From positions 19,453,501-19,517,500 of the forward strand of contig NC_056754.1 of the NCBI RefSeq assembly GCF_018687715.1: a stretch of DNA of 64,000 nucleotides, in the 5' to 3' direction. The notes below the pieces were generated by a model. The model saw nothing but the letters and a program-made list of their open reading frames with translations, did no database searches and was not told the DNA's origin. Positions 12,886 through 24,981 of this stretch are shown in pieces. The stretch comes from Carya illinoinensis (taxonomy: Eukaryota; Streptophyta; Magnoliopsida; Fagales; Juglandaceae). Every line of letters starts with the position of its first letter. The stretch's first letter is position 1. Position numbers and translations under genes: made by a program.

Positions 12886-13647
12886 GGGAATTATAAGTGA
12901 AGAATCTCAAATTATATTAATATTTTAGTTTGCAACTTTCTTTAATTGAGGTAATATTTATGGTTATGCCATATATTGCCGCATCACATATTTTATTTAT
13001 GATGAAGTTCTTATTTATGTATTTTTTTCTTCATATCATTTAAAAGCCTTTTCTTTTTCTTCTTTTTAATATTTCTTTAACTACCAATAAATTTATAGGT
13101 ATTGCATCTTTGGGTTATATATTTTTACCGGCGTAATAATATAAACACCAAAAAACTCAATAATTTGTCGACCTTTTTTTAAACGCTGCCAGAGCTATAC
13201 ATTTTTATCGACGTAATAATATAAATGCTGGCAAACTAATAATTTATCAACGTATAATTGATCAATTATCAACTTTTTTTAAACGACGCCAAAGCAATAT
13301 ATTATTACTGGCGTAACAATATAAACGTCGAAAAACTCAATAATTTACCAGCATATAAATTAAGCGTCGTCAATAATATATTTTTACTGGCGAATAAACT
13401 AATGTTGATAATGTAAACGCTGACAATTCTTAATTTTTTTATAGTAATTGCATGTACGCTCCCCTTATATTGTATGACGATTAAAAAACTAACTCTATTA
13501 GATTATATTAATCTGCAGTTGTATCATCTAAGTTGAAAAGAGTAATTATTATATGAATTTGTTATGTTAGCAGGTGTTGTACTCACTTGCAAAAACATAC
13601 CCAAATAAACTTTGGTAGATGTCATGGACCCCATGGTGGTGGGCTTT

Positions 13648-13848
13648 AGGTTTTGCTTGGCCATTGAAATTTCTCAGATGAGAATTTTGAGTTTTAAGAT
13701 TTAATATATTATATTTTAATATTATTATTATTTTGGGATTTGAAAAAGTTAAATTGTTTATTATATTTTGTATGAGGATTTGAGAAAGTTGTAATGTTAA
13801 GATGAGAATTTTTTGTTTGAGATGAAAAATCTCAATGGCCAAACCGAA
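13648..13848. mobile_element. Foldback MITE (GATGAGA family), copy 1
   Basis: About 200 bp that are absent from the other array units at this position. The ends are inverted copies (TTGGCCATTGAAATTTCTCA on the left, and the reverse complement of AAATCTCAATGGCCAAACC on the right). The body has ATTTTGGGATTTGAAAAAGTT and TTTGTATGAGGATTTGAGAA. A relative lies at 63,530-63,742. The exact boundaries and the target duplication could not be fixed. Confidence 0.6.
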
Positions 13849-14019
13849 ATTGTTTTGAATATTGAATGGATTTGTGGTTGGTTTTGTATATATTTATTTT
13901 CTAGTTTTTGTATCATATTTTAAGTGGCGTAATTGCAAATTTGAGTCATCATAAGATTTGACTAAAAAAAAGAACACATTATTTTTTACAAATATTAGAA
14001 TATTATTAAAGCAAAATAG

Positions 14020-14100
14020 AATAAAGAGCAAGGGGAAGAGAATGAGGAGCAGGAAGAGGAGGAGGAGGAATAGAAAGTGGAAGAAGAGGATTAAAAGGAA
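14020..14100 (-). repeat. Purine tract 5 (short remnant)
   Basis: A short A/G-only run, the first minus-oriented tract right of the axis. Most of the tract is missing. Confidence 0.7.
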
Positions 14101-14735
14101 TCTCATACATGATTGCATTGAAAAATCTTTAAAGAGAGAGTTTTTCTTTCAACAATCTCTACTTTAAGTATTATTTTCCAATGGTGGACAACCCACTAAA
14201 TTCAGCGCCCGCTCCACAAGTATTACATTACGGATAAATAAAAAAATAAAAATAAAAACTCTACTAGATCATGCTAATTGGCAGTTTATGTTAATTCGAT
14301 ATGATTAGTAGATGATGTTGAAGTAACCTTAAATACATGATATTGAAAGAATAAGTTTTAGTAGATTTGTACATTATATTGGGCAAGTAGTGTTGGGTTG
14401 ATTGTACTTCAGTAGTGTTGTTTTAAGTAGATTTGTTGTTTTAAATATTATTTGTGATGTTGGTGTTGATTTTGAAACTATAAATATTGTCTGTCATTGC
14501 GGTAATATGGCCATAGTGAAGTGCTTTGATTTTGAGTATTGTTTGCGGTTGTGGTGAGGTGATGTTATGGACCCACCATGGTGGCGAGTTTTATTGTTTT
14601 GAATAGCGATAATGCTTAAGGATTTGTGGCATTGGTTTTGTGTATTTTTTTTCTAATTTTTTGTATAATATTTTGATGGGAGTGTATACATTTCAAACTA
14701 AAATGTGACTAAATACAAAGAACACATTGTTTTAT

Positions 14736-14956
14736 GGGCTTTGCTACATACAGTCGGGAAATGCAGTCGGCGTGCAGTCGGCTGTACGGAATGAATAAAA
14801 AAAAATTACAAAAAAATTGTTTTATATTCAGGGGGACCTACATGAATTATAAAAAGTTATAAAAATAATTTTTTTTTTATATAGGTCTCGTATTAATTTT
14901 TTTTTTACAGCCGACTGCACACCGACTGCATTTTCCGACTGCACAAATCATTTCTG
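14736..14956. mobile_element. Mutator-like MITE with 9-bp target duplication
   Basis: A 221-bp foldback element flanked by perfect direct repeats TTGTTTTAT (14,727-14,735 and 14,957-14,965). The host word AACACATTGTTTTATA exists uninterrupted in neighbouring array units. Each terminal inverted repeat carries three copies of a CAGTCGG word spaced by about 15 nt (14,753-14,779, and inverted at 14,923-14,949). Nine-base target duplications are typical of Mutator superfamily elements. A diverged relative is at 59,432-59,601. Confidence 0.85.
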
Positions 14957-15069
14957 TTGTTTTATATACTAACAATAGAATATTATCAAAGTATAATGGA
15001 ATAAAGAAATACATATCTTTATTTCAACAACCGAAGATCTTTATGGGGACTATTCTACGCTTTTAATAT

Positions 15070-15325
15070 AGAAAGGAGAAGTAGTACTAAAAGAGGAAGA
15101 GAAAGATGAAAAAAGGAAGAGCAAATACAAGAAGTAAAGAGGATGAGGGAGGATGAGGAAGAGAAGAAAGAGGAGGAGGGGAAGAGGAAGATGAACTGGA
15201 AGAAGAGGGCAAAGAAGGGGCAAAGGAAGAGGAAGAGGAAGAAGAGAAGGAAGAGAGTGAAAATGGAAAAGAGAGGACATAAAAAGCAAGCCGTGGAGAG
15301 AATGTGAAAAAAAGAAAGTGGAGGA
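15070..15325 (-). repeat. Purine tract 6
   Basis: A/G-only run on the plus strand, ending in the GCAAGCCGTGGAGAGAATG segment that borders each tract. Confidence 0.85.
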
Positions 15326-16384
15326 AAGATTAAACAATAAATATGTCATGAAAAAATAGGGAGTGTGGGGCATGTAAATAAAAAGTTTTAAAGGCTTAAA
15401 ATTGTTACCTTTAAATATAACGTGAAATTGTCAACCCTTGCAGGTCAATAAAAAGGCTAGTCATTTTTGACTTCCTAAGACATGTCTATTTAAAAAAATC
15501 TACCATATTTATATAAAATTTTATACATAAATGCACCTTAGTCATGGTATTATATTGTGCATGAGTGATAATGCAAATTTCTTTGTCCAAAATAGGAGTT
15601 GAGTAAAAAAAAAGTAAAGAATAAAAAAGCAATTAGCATAGTCTTATATGACGCCAATATAAAAACATAGAATAGAAAATATCAAGTGAATATTATTGTA
15701 ATATAGCGAAATAAAGAATCACATACCTTGATTGCACCAAAAGATTTTCAACGAAAGATTTTCAACGAAAGAGTTTTTCTTTCAGCAATCTCTGCTCTAA
15801 GTATTCTTTTTTGACATTGGTACGCTCATATTTTGTGGATTAAAAAACCAATTCTACTAGATTATGCTAATTCGCAATTGTCTGCAGTTGTATCATCAAA
15901 GTGGAAATGAGTCATCATTATGTGAACTTGATATGTTAGGTATGTGGTATTGAAGTCACTTTAAAATACATATCGAGAGAATAAGGCTTAGTAGATTTAT
16001 ACATTATGTTGGGCAAGTAGTATTGAATTGGTTGTACTTTAGTAGTGTTGCTTTAAATAGATTTGCAGTTTTAAATATTGGTTGTGATATTGATATTGAT
16101 GTTGAGAAGTATTATAAATATTATATTTGTGGCGGTGGTGTGGCTATAATGATGTGCTTTGATTTTGTGGTGGTGGTGATGTTATGGACCTATGGTGGCA
16201 TGTTTTATTATTTTAAATAATATTTTGATTGATATACACATTTCAAACTTGAAATATCATAAAATGTGACTAAAAACAAAGAAAACATTATTATTTTATA
16301 TACCAACAACAAAATATTATCAAAGTATAAATGAAATAAAGAAATTAATACCTCTGTTTCACCAACCGAAGATCTTCATGAGAA

Positions 16385-16650
16385 CTATTCCATCCTTTTA
16401 ACATAGAAAGGAGAAGTAGAACTAGAAGAGGAAAAGAAAGATGAAAAGGAAGAGCAAACACAAAAAGATGAAGATGAAGATGAACAAGAAGAGGATGAGG
16501 AAGAGAATGAAGAAGAGGAGGAGAGAAGAGGAAGATGAATGGGAAGAAGAGGATGAAGAAGAAGGGGAAGAGGAAGAGGAAGAGAGTGAAAATGGAAAAG
16601 ATGAGGACATAAACAGCGAGCCGCAGAGAGAATGTGAGAAAAAGAAAGTA
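16385..16650 (-). repeat. Purine tract 7
   Basis: A/G-only run with GAAGATGAA and GAGGAGGAG words. The Lys/Glu-rich plus-strand frame here is compositional. Confidence 0.85.
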
Positions 16651-17159
16651 AACAAAATATTAACAACAAAGATATTATAAGAAAAAATAGGGAGTGTCGG
16701 CATATAAATAAAAAGTATTAAAGACTCAAAATCGTTACTTTTAAACACAATGTGAAATTGTCAACCCCTGCAGGTCAATATGACTAATAAAATGTTATAG
16801 TCATATTGACCTCCTAAGACATGTCTATTTAAAAAAAAAATGTACCATATTTATATAAAAGTTTATATATAAACTCACCTCAATCATACCTTAATCATAG
16901 TATTATATTATGCATGAGTGATAATGCAAATTGCTTCGTCCAAAAATTTACTTAGGCACCAGTGAGATCCATCATAAGAGTTGATCCACTACAACAAAAA
17001 ATATTTTTTGGGACAAAAATTTTTGTCCCAAAATATATAGATTTTGTTCCAAAAGATTTTTTGGGACGAAACAAGGTCGTCCCAACATCACTATCCCAGA
17101 AGATATATTGGGACGAAAATCACAATTTCGTCCCAAAATATATCTTTTGGAACGATTTT

Positions 17160-17520
17160 GAAATTGACCGTTCGAACGATGACCTTTTTTGTCACGGTTA
17201 AAATTCGTTCCAAAATGGCGTTCGAATGCTTCTCAGTTACCGTTCGAACGTTAATGTATCTTTTGAACGGTTATCAAGATACGTTTAAACGATCAATAGA
17301 ATTACGTTCGAACGTTAAAAGAACAGATCGAATGGTATAAGAGATCGAACGGTGCTGATCAATGTTCGAACGCTATGGTAATGACCTGCGTTTGAACGTT
17401 TTTTGAGCATCTGGTATCGTTCGAACGGTTTGGTCATTAATGTTTGAACGGTACATTATCATTTGAACGGCCTACCCATTAATATTCGAACTTGACACAA
17501 TCGTTCGAACGGATATTATT
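17160..17520. repeat. Subterminal CGTTCGAACG repeats, left end of CACTA element 2
   Basis: I count about 15 exact or one- to three-mismatch copies of the self-complementary decamer CGTTCGAACG in 360 bp, in irregular spacing. Many mismatches are C-to-T or G-to-A. Confidence 0.8.
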
Positions 17521-17703
17521 TTTATTAAAACCAATAATTATAAAAAAAACTAAATAGACATCCATAATATTTGAAAAACATAAATTAGGAACTGTTTAAT
17601 TACTCACAAAAGTTTTATAATAAGTGTGAAGAAATAAATAATCATGATACTAGCATTGTTCATACATAATTAGATAATGTCATAAGCTAGACGTAAAAAA
17701 TTA

Positions 17704-17880
17704 TCAGTTGGTTGGAGGCCTGTACTGTTGCATAAGCTGTTGCATTTGGAGTTGCATATCTCTCCTGAACTTTGCTTGTTCTTGTTCATGTTGTTTGAGG
17801 CGCATCTCCATTTCTCATTGTCTCGCCAATTGAGCCTCTAACTCTTGTTGTTTTGCAACCAATTCTTCAATATAACATGT
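17704..17880 (-). pseudogene. Transposase_24-like C-terminal coiled-coil exon fragment
   Basis: On the minus strand about 58 codons read EELVAKQQELEAQLARQ, a stop, EMEMRLKQHEQEQAKFRRD and MQLQMQQLMQQYRPPTN before TGA at 17,704-17,706. The Gln/Glu-rich heptads and the Pro-rich end are typical of the C-terminus of plant CACTA Transposase_24 proteins. The internal TGA is one transition away from CGA. All upstream transposase exons are missing, so the element must have depended on a partner for movement. Confidence 0.6.
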
Positions 17881-18459
17881 ATCAAATAAACAATGCAAGA
17901 TATGTTAATTAAGTATTTATATTATTAAATAATTAGATAGTTGTTTTATATCTTTCAAAATATTTTATTAATTATAACTATTTGTATTTTAATTAACATT
18001 TTAGTTAATAATTATAACTATTTGTATTGTAATTAACATTCTAGTTAATAATTATAACTATTTGTATTGTAATTAACATTCATTTTATTAATTATAATTC
18101 AGAATTTATATTTTAATTCAAATTCATTTGATTACTACTAACTTTTAAGTATTTAAGTATTATTAAATCTAGAATATTTGTATTTTATTTAAAATTCATT
18201 TTATTAATTCAAAGATTAAGTATTTTTGTGTTATTAAAACAAAACTATTTGTATTAACCTATAGTTGAATAATTCAACTATTAAATATTTAAGTATTATT
18301 AAATCTTAGATGATTTTTAATTTAATTCATTCTCATTTGATTACTTTAATCTTTTAAGTATTTAAGTATTATTAAATGTAGATTATAAATAATTAATTTT
18401 TAATTTAATTTCTGCATTTAAAGTATTAATTATTTTAACACTGACCAACATAACGTTCA

Positions 18460-19085
18460 AACGGTGCTAGTCACCATTCGATCTAAGGACATACGTTCGA
18501 ACGACACACGAATACCGTTCGAACGGATCAATTCCAGATTATAGTCGTCTTCAACCTTCGAAAACCTCAACATTTACAGTCTAAATTACATCAAAAGTCA
18601 ACAAACTATATGACGAACTCATTATAGCAAACGAAAACACTTATATAAAATCTAAAATGAGAATATATTTAAGGAGAATACCTGATTTGAAGAGATAAAC
18701 CGGAAAATTCACCCGTACCCAATGCCCAAAACTTAAATACTCTTCACCAAACGGTAAAAACAACCTCTTAATCCGAAAATATAAGAGATTGATAGAAGTT
18801 AGTAATATTTGAGGGTTGAATTGAAGAATAATGGCGTTGGTTGGAAGAAAATGAGTGTGGGAGCGACTGGAAGTCGACTGAAACGAGTGCGAGATTGTGA
18901 GGTTCTGTCGTGTAAATGTAGAACATTGACGTTCGAACGGTTATTTAATGAACGTTCGAACGTCAAATAGATTAGCGGGAAAATTTTCCCCCTCTAATTA
19001 AACTTTCGAACGTGAAAATGGCCGTTCGAATGTTTTCTTATACGTTTGAACGGTTATTTTATACCGTTCAAACGTCAAATTAAAA
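18460..19085. repeat. Internal CGTTCGAACG-type repeats of CACTA element 2
   Basis: Two further clusters (about 18,460-18,525 and 18,930-19,085) of the same decamer away from the ends, with a non-repetitive stretch between them. Confidence 0.6.
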
Positions 19086-19094
19086 TGTTGTTTG

Positions 19095-19950
19095 TTGTAT
19101 TTTTTTTGCACTATACCTTTAAATATAATAACTTGTAAATATACTATAGTTTAGAGACATAGTAATATAACTATATAATATATAATCAAACATATATTAT
19201 ATAGTTTAGTAACATATATAGTATAAAATATCATATTACATCTAGTATTATAGTCAAGTACATATATTAACCTATTATATATAACATATATATGGTATCA
19301 TAGCATAGGGTTATATGTATCACATGCATATATATATAGTGTTTATTATATTATATTATTATTATAATATTATTTAATAATAGGATATCTACTATTATAT
19401 ATAGTGTCATCTATACTACTAGCAATTAGAGTGTATTATAATGATACAAAAACTAAAATTGAGTATATATAGTGTCATTTATAGTGCTAGAATAGAGAGT
19501 GTCATCTAATTAGCCTATAACTGCAATATAATATGAAAAATATACTAAACAAGTCATGTAATACATATACTATTAAATATATGTATATATTAGTTAATAT
19601 CACATATAATATATATGTTATATAAATACATGAACATAGTTTTATGTATATAGTAGTCTATATTATATTAATTATACTATATAATATAACTTATACTATA
19701 TACTATATAATATTCAATAGTATAATATATTTTAATTAAATATAATATAATATATACTATATATATAAAAAATTATAAATATAATATATAGTGTTTAATA
19801 ATATATAAGCGCATTAAATATATTGCATTTAATATATTTAACAGTTAAAATATGTTATAATTGAATTAATTATTATATTTAATATAATTAATACCGAATA
19901 TTGCATTTAAATAACATTTATTATCATGAAATTTGGATTAATTAGGGATG
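19095..19950. repeat. Very AT-rich low-complexity core of CACTA element 2
   Basis: Almost only A and T, with TATATA and ATATTATA words and no coding potential. Confidence 0.7.
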
Positions 19951-19969
19951 GGTATTAATTTTCAGTTAA

Positions 19970-20240
19970 TACGTTCGAACGGTATTAACTTACCGTTCGA
20001 ACGGTACCACGTTCGAACTCTTTAAATAACGTTTGAACGGTGAATATGCATCATTCGAACATTTTTAATTTACCGTTCGAACGGTTTGTCAATTTTCGTC
20101 CAAAATAATTTTGCCTATCGCGCCAATATTACGTTCAAACGGTAACAATTAAACGTTCGAATGGTTAATCATTAACAGTCGAACGGTTAACTTATTTGGG
20201 ACAAAAAATTTCGTCCCTAAGGATAGCGTTCGAACAGTCT
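19970..20240. repeat. Subterminal CGTTCGAACG repeats, right end of CACTA element 2
   Basis: Roughly ten copies of the same decamer and its decayed forms, in mirror position to the left cluster. Confidence 0.8.
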
Positions 20241-21129
20241 GGCAATCTGTCATTATTTTGGAACGAAATTCAAATTTCGTTCCAAAATCTCACTTTTTGG
20301 GACGATTTCCAATTCGTCTCAAAGCAATTTCGTCCCAAAAAATGATTTTTGTTGTAGTGTGAGTAAAAAAAAATAAAGAATAAGAAAACAACTAGCATTG
20401 TCTATATGATGCCAAAATAAAAATATTGTAACATAGCGTGATAAAGAATCACATACTTTGATTGCAGCAAAAAATCTTAAATGAAGGAGTTTTTTTTCCG
20501 GCAATCTCTGCTTTAAGTATTCTTTTCCGACATTGGAAAATCCACTAAATTTATAGCCCACTTCACAAGTATTATATTACAACCTCTAATTTATTGTACA
20601 CTCATATTGTATGTGGATTGAAAAACTAACTCTACTAGATCATGCTAATTTGAAGTCACCTTAAATACACATCGAGAGGATAAGCTTTAGTAGATTTGTA
20701 CATTATGTTGGGTAAGTAGTGTTGGATTGGTTGTACTTCAGTAGTGTTGTTTTGAGCAAATTTGTTGTTTAAATATTGTTTGTAATGTTGGTGTTGCTTT
20801 TGAAACTAGAAATATTATCTGTTGTGGCGGTGGTGTGGTCATAGTGATGTGCTTTGATTTTGCAAACGGTTTGTGGTGGTGTTGGTTATGTCATGGATCC
20901 ATGGTGGTGGTGGGCTTTGTTGTTTCGAATATTGTTAGTAGTTATGGATTTGTGGAATTGGTTTTGTGTATATTGTTTTTTTAATTTTTTGTGTCATATG
21001 ACTAAAAATAAAGAACACATTATTTTATACCAACAATAGAATATATTATTAAAGCATATTTGAATAAAGAAATTCATACCTCTTTTTCAACAATAGAAAA
21101 TCTTCATGGGGCTGTTCCATCCTTTTAAC

Positions 21130-21365
21130 ATCATAGAAAGGACAAAAAGAGTAATAAGTACAACAAGTTAAAGATAAAGAGGAAGAGAATGAGGAGGAAG
21201 AAGAGGATGAGGGAAAGAAGACTTGAAGAAAAAGCAAAGAAGAAGGGGAAGAGAAAGATGAAGAAAAGTATAAGGAGAAGAAGAGACGAGGAAGAGAGTT
21301 AGAAGGGTAAACAGAAGGAGGACATGAAGAATGGAGCTATGGAATGAATGTGAGAAAAAGAAATT
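21130..21365 (-). repeat. Purine tract 8
   Basis: A/G-rich run with slightly more interruptions than its neighbours. Confidence 0.8.
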
Positions 21366-22484
21366 GGGATAAATATTATATGAAAAAGTAAGAAGGGTGC
21401 ACATGTCAATAAAAAGTATCAAAGGCTCTAAACTATTACCTTTAAATACAAGATAAAATTGTCAACCCTGTGAGTCAATAAGAAGCTATAGCCATTTTGA
21501 TCTCCTAAGACGTGTATTTAAAAATGTGGTACATTTATATAAAAGTTTATAGATAAAGTTACCTCAATCATACTATTATATTTTGCATGAGTAATAATAG
21601 AAATTGCTTACCCCGAAATAAATATTTAAGAACCAGTGAGATCCATTAAAAGAGTTGAGTTAAAAAAGTATAAAGAATAAGAAAACAACTAGCATAGTCT
21701 ATAGGACACTAATATAAAAATATAGTAAAGAGAATATGAAGTTAATATTATTGTAGCATAGCGTAATAAAAAATCACATACTTTGATTGCACCAAAAGAT
21801 CTTCAACAAAAGAGTTTTTCTTTTGGCAATCTCTGCTCTAAGTATTCTTTTCCGATAGTGGAGAATCCACTAAATTCATAGACCGCTCCACAGGTATTAT
21901 ATTACAACATCTAAGTTATTGTTCACTCATATTGTATGTAGATTAAAAAACCAACTCTATTAGATCATGCTTATTCGCAATTGTACCATCAAAATAGAAA
22001 TGAGTTATCATTATATGAGCTCAATATGTTGGGCATGTGATGTTTAAGTCATTTTAATTACATATTGAGAGAATAAACTTTAGTAGATTTGTACCTTATG
22101 ATGGGCAAGTGGTGTTGGATTGATTGTACTTCAATAGTGGAGTTTGAAGTAGATTGTAATATTAAATATTATCTGTGATGCTGGTGTCGATTTCGAAGCT
22201 ATGAATTAATATCTGTTGTAGCGGTGGTGTGGCCTTGATAATGTGCTTTTATTTTGAATATTGTTTGTGGTAGTAGTGGTGAGGCAGACTTTGTTGTTTT
22301 TTAATATTGTTAATAGTTATACGGATTTATGGCGTTGTTTTTGTGTAAAAGATTCTAAGATGTGATTAAAAAGTAAAGAAAATAGTTGTTTTATTACCAA
22401 CAATAGAATAAATTATTAAAGCATAATGGAATAAAGAAATCAACAGAAGATCTTCATGGCCCCAGTTGTTCCATCCTTTTAATA

Positions 22485-22665
22485 TAGAAAGGAAAAGTAG
22501 AAGAGATGAAAATGATGAGCAAGACAAGAAAATGAAGACGAGGAGGAAGAGAAGGAGGAGAGGAAGAGGAAGAAGAACCAGAAGAAAAAGAAGAGAGTGA
22601 AAAGAGCAAAATGGAGGACGTGAAGAAGCAAGCCGTGAAGAGAATGTGAAAAAAAGTAAGTGGAC
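22485..22665 (-). repeat. Purine tract 9
   Basis: A shortened tract of about 180 bp. The unit that carries it is also shorter. Confidence 0.8.
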
Positions 22666-23589
22666 AAAAGATTAACGATAAAAATATGTTAATGGTTATG
22701 GATAAAAGTAAAAGTAAAGAATAAGAAAACAAATAGCATAATCTATATGACTCCAATATAAAAATATAGAAAATAAAATATCAAGTAAATATTATTGTAA
22801 CATAGCATAATAAAGAATCACATACCTTGATAGTGAAAGATCTTCAACGAAAGTATTTTTCTTTCGGCAATCATTGCTCTAAGTATTCTTTTCCGACATT
22901 GGAGAACCTACTAAATTCATAGCCCACTCCACTAGTATTACATTATAACATCTAACTCATTATACACTCATATTGGATGTGAACTAAAAAACCAATTCTA
23001 TTATATTATGCTAATTCACAATTGTATCATCAAAGTGAAAATGAGTCGTCATTATCTGAACTCAATATGTTGGGCATGTGATGTTTAAGTCATCTTAATT
23101 ACATATCGAGAGAATAAGCTTTAGTAGATCTGTACTTATGCTGGGCAAGTGGTGTTGGATTAGTTGTGCTTTAGTAGTGGAGTTTGAAGTAGATTTGTAG
23201 TTTTAAATATTATTTATGATATTGGTGTCGATTTCGAAGCTATGAATTAATATCTGTTGTAGCGATGATGTGGTCTTAATTATGTGTGTTTACTTTTAAT
23301 TCTGTTTGTGGTAGTAGTAGTGATGGGCTTTGTTGTTTTGAATATTGTTTATAGTTATATGGATTTGTGGTATTGATTTTATCCTTTTTTTTTTTTTTTT
23401 ATCAGATTTTGATTGGTGTACATTTGTATCAAATTTGAAAAATTCTAAGATGTGAATAAAAAATAAAGAAGATGGTTGTTTTATTACCAACAATAGAATA
23501 ATATTATTAAAGTATAATGGAATAAAGAAATCCATACCTCTTTCATCAACCGAAAATCTTCATGGGGCCCCGCTTGTTCCATCCTTTTA

Positions 23590-23785
23590 ACATATAGAAA
23601 GGAAAAGTAGAAGTAGAAGAGGAAGAGGAAGATGAAAATGAAAATGAAGACGAAGAGGAAGAGAATGGAGGAAGAGGAGGAGAGGAAGAGAAAGAAGAAC
23701 CGGAAGAAAAGGAAGAGAGTGAAAAGAGCAAAAAGGAGGAGGATGTGAAAAAGCAAGCTGTGAAGAAAATGTAAAAAAAAAATAA
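23590..23785 (-). repeat. Purine tract 10
   Basis: A/G-only run closely similar to tract 9. The two units look like a recent local duplication. Confidence 0.8.
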
Positions 23786-24724
23786 ATGGACAAAATATTA
23801 ACAATAAAAGTATGTTAATGGTTATGGATAAAAAGTAAAAGTAAAGAATAAGAAAACAAATAGTATAGTCTATATGACACTAATATAAAAATATAGTAAA
23901 GAAAATACCAAGTTAATATTATTGTAATATAGCGTAATAAAGAATCACATACCTTGATTGTACCGAAAGATCTTCAATAAAAAGGTTTTTCTTCGACAAT
24001 CTTTGCTCTAAGTATTCTTTTCCGACATTGGAGAGAACCCACTAAATTCATAAACCGCTCCACAAGTATTACATTACAACAGCTAACTTATTGTACACTC
24101 TCATATTGTATGTGGATTAAAAAATCAACTCTATTAAATCATGCAAATTAGTTGTTGTCTGCTGTAGTATCATCAAAATGGCAATGAATCATCATTATGT
24201 GCGCTCGATATGTTGGACATGTGGTGTTTAAGTCACCTTAAATTACATATCGAGAGAATAAGCTTTAGTAGATTTGTACCTTATGGTGGGCAAGTGTTAT
24301 TGGATTGGTTGTACTTCAGTAGTGGAGTTTGAAGTAGATTTATAGTTTTAAATCTTATTTGTGATGTTGGTGTTGATTTTTATTTATTGTTGTGGCGGTA
24401 GTGTTGGCCATAGTGATTAGCTCTGATTTTGAGTAGTGTTTGTAGTGGTGGTGGTGATGTTAGGGACCCATGGTGGCAGGTTTTGTTGTTTTGAGTGTTG
24501 TTAATGGTTATGGATTTGTGGAGTTGATTTTATGTATGTTTTTTATTCTATTTTTTGTCTAATATTTTGGTTGGTGTACATTTTAAATTTGAGATATCAT
24601 AGGATTTGACAAAAAATAAATAACACATTGTTTTATTATATCAACAATAGAATATTATTAAAACATAATGAAATAAAGAAATCTATATCTCTACTACACC
24701 AATAGAAAATCTTCATGGGGCTGT

Positions 24725-24973
24725 TGCACCCTTTCAATATAAAAAGGAGAAATAGGAGTATAAGTGGAAGAGGGGGGAAGAGGAAGAGAATGAGGATGCG
24801 GAAGTGGAAGTGGAAGTGGAAGAAGAACCGAAAGAAAATGATGAAGAAGATGTGGGGGGAAGATGAAGAGGAAGAAGACGAGTTGGAACAGAGGAAGATT
24901 AAGGAAAGAGGAAGGAGAAGGAGAAGAAGAAGAAGAAGACAAAGAAGAGTGTGAAAAGGGCAAAGAGAAGAAG
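24725..24973 (-). repeat. Purine tract 11, cut by the hAT element
   Basis: The tract runs up to the hAT target duplication. Its expected flank (GCGGACCGTAGAGAGAATG) resumes at 29,041, on the far side of the element. Confidence 0.85.
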
Positions 24974-24981
24974 GATATGAA

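Larger units (their letters stand above)
10823..13446. mobile_element. CACTA (En/Spm)-type element arranged head-to-head, containing the palindrome axis
   Basis: The left end reads CACTACAAAAAATTAAA, and the right end, reverse-complemented, reads TACTATAAAAAAATTAAG, a decayed CACTA terminus. Both ends are followed by the same subterminal repeats (GGCGTTTATATT...CGCCGGTAAA, in units of about 110 bp). Normal CACTA terminal repeats are only about 13 to 30 bp, but here the inverted similarity runs through the whole element. The segments at 11,310-12,060 and 12,300-13,090 are also mirror copies, including the same transposase exon. The flanking array is inverted as well. I infer that the inversion junction of the large palindrome lies inside this element, near 12,180. 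No clean 3-bp target duplication is visible (TAC on the left, ATT on the right). Confidence 0.7.
16987..20359. mobile_element. CACTA-type element 2, non-autonomous
   Basis: It starts CACTACAACAAAAA and ends with the inverted copy TTTTTGTTGTAGTG. Both termini are followed by TTTGGGACGAAA/TTTCGTCCCAAA blocks and by dense CGTTCGAACG-type subterminal repeats, the usual layout of CACTA elements, in which transposase-binding repeats lie inside short terminal repeats. The 3.4-kb length and the single surviving coding fragment mark it as a deletion derivative. It interrupts an array unit at GAGTTGA...TGAGTAAA. The three bases beside CACTA do not match exactly on the two sides, although TGA occurs on both sides within two bases. 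Confidence 0.8.

Noticed and set aside
10820..13449. Treating the central CACTA as one ordinary element with a target duplication
   Set aside because: Flanking triplets differ (TAC and ATT), and the flanking array is itself inverted, so a simple insertion does not explain the structure.
16962..17340. Two plus-strand frames at the left end of CACTA element 2
   Set aside because: They read through terminal and subterminal repeats and have no protein similarity that I recognise.
17160..20240. CGTTCGAACG repeats considered as a CRISPR-like or satellite array
   Set aside because: Units are short, irregularly spaced and restricted to CACTA subterminal regions in a plant genome.
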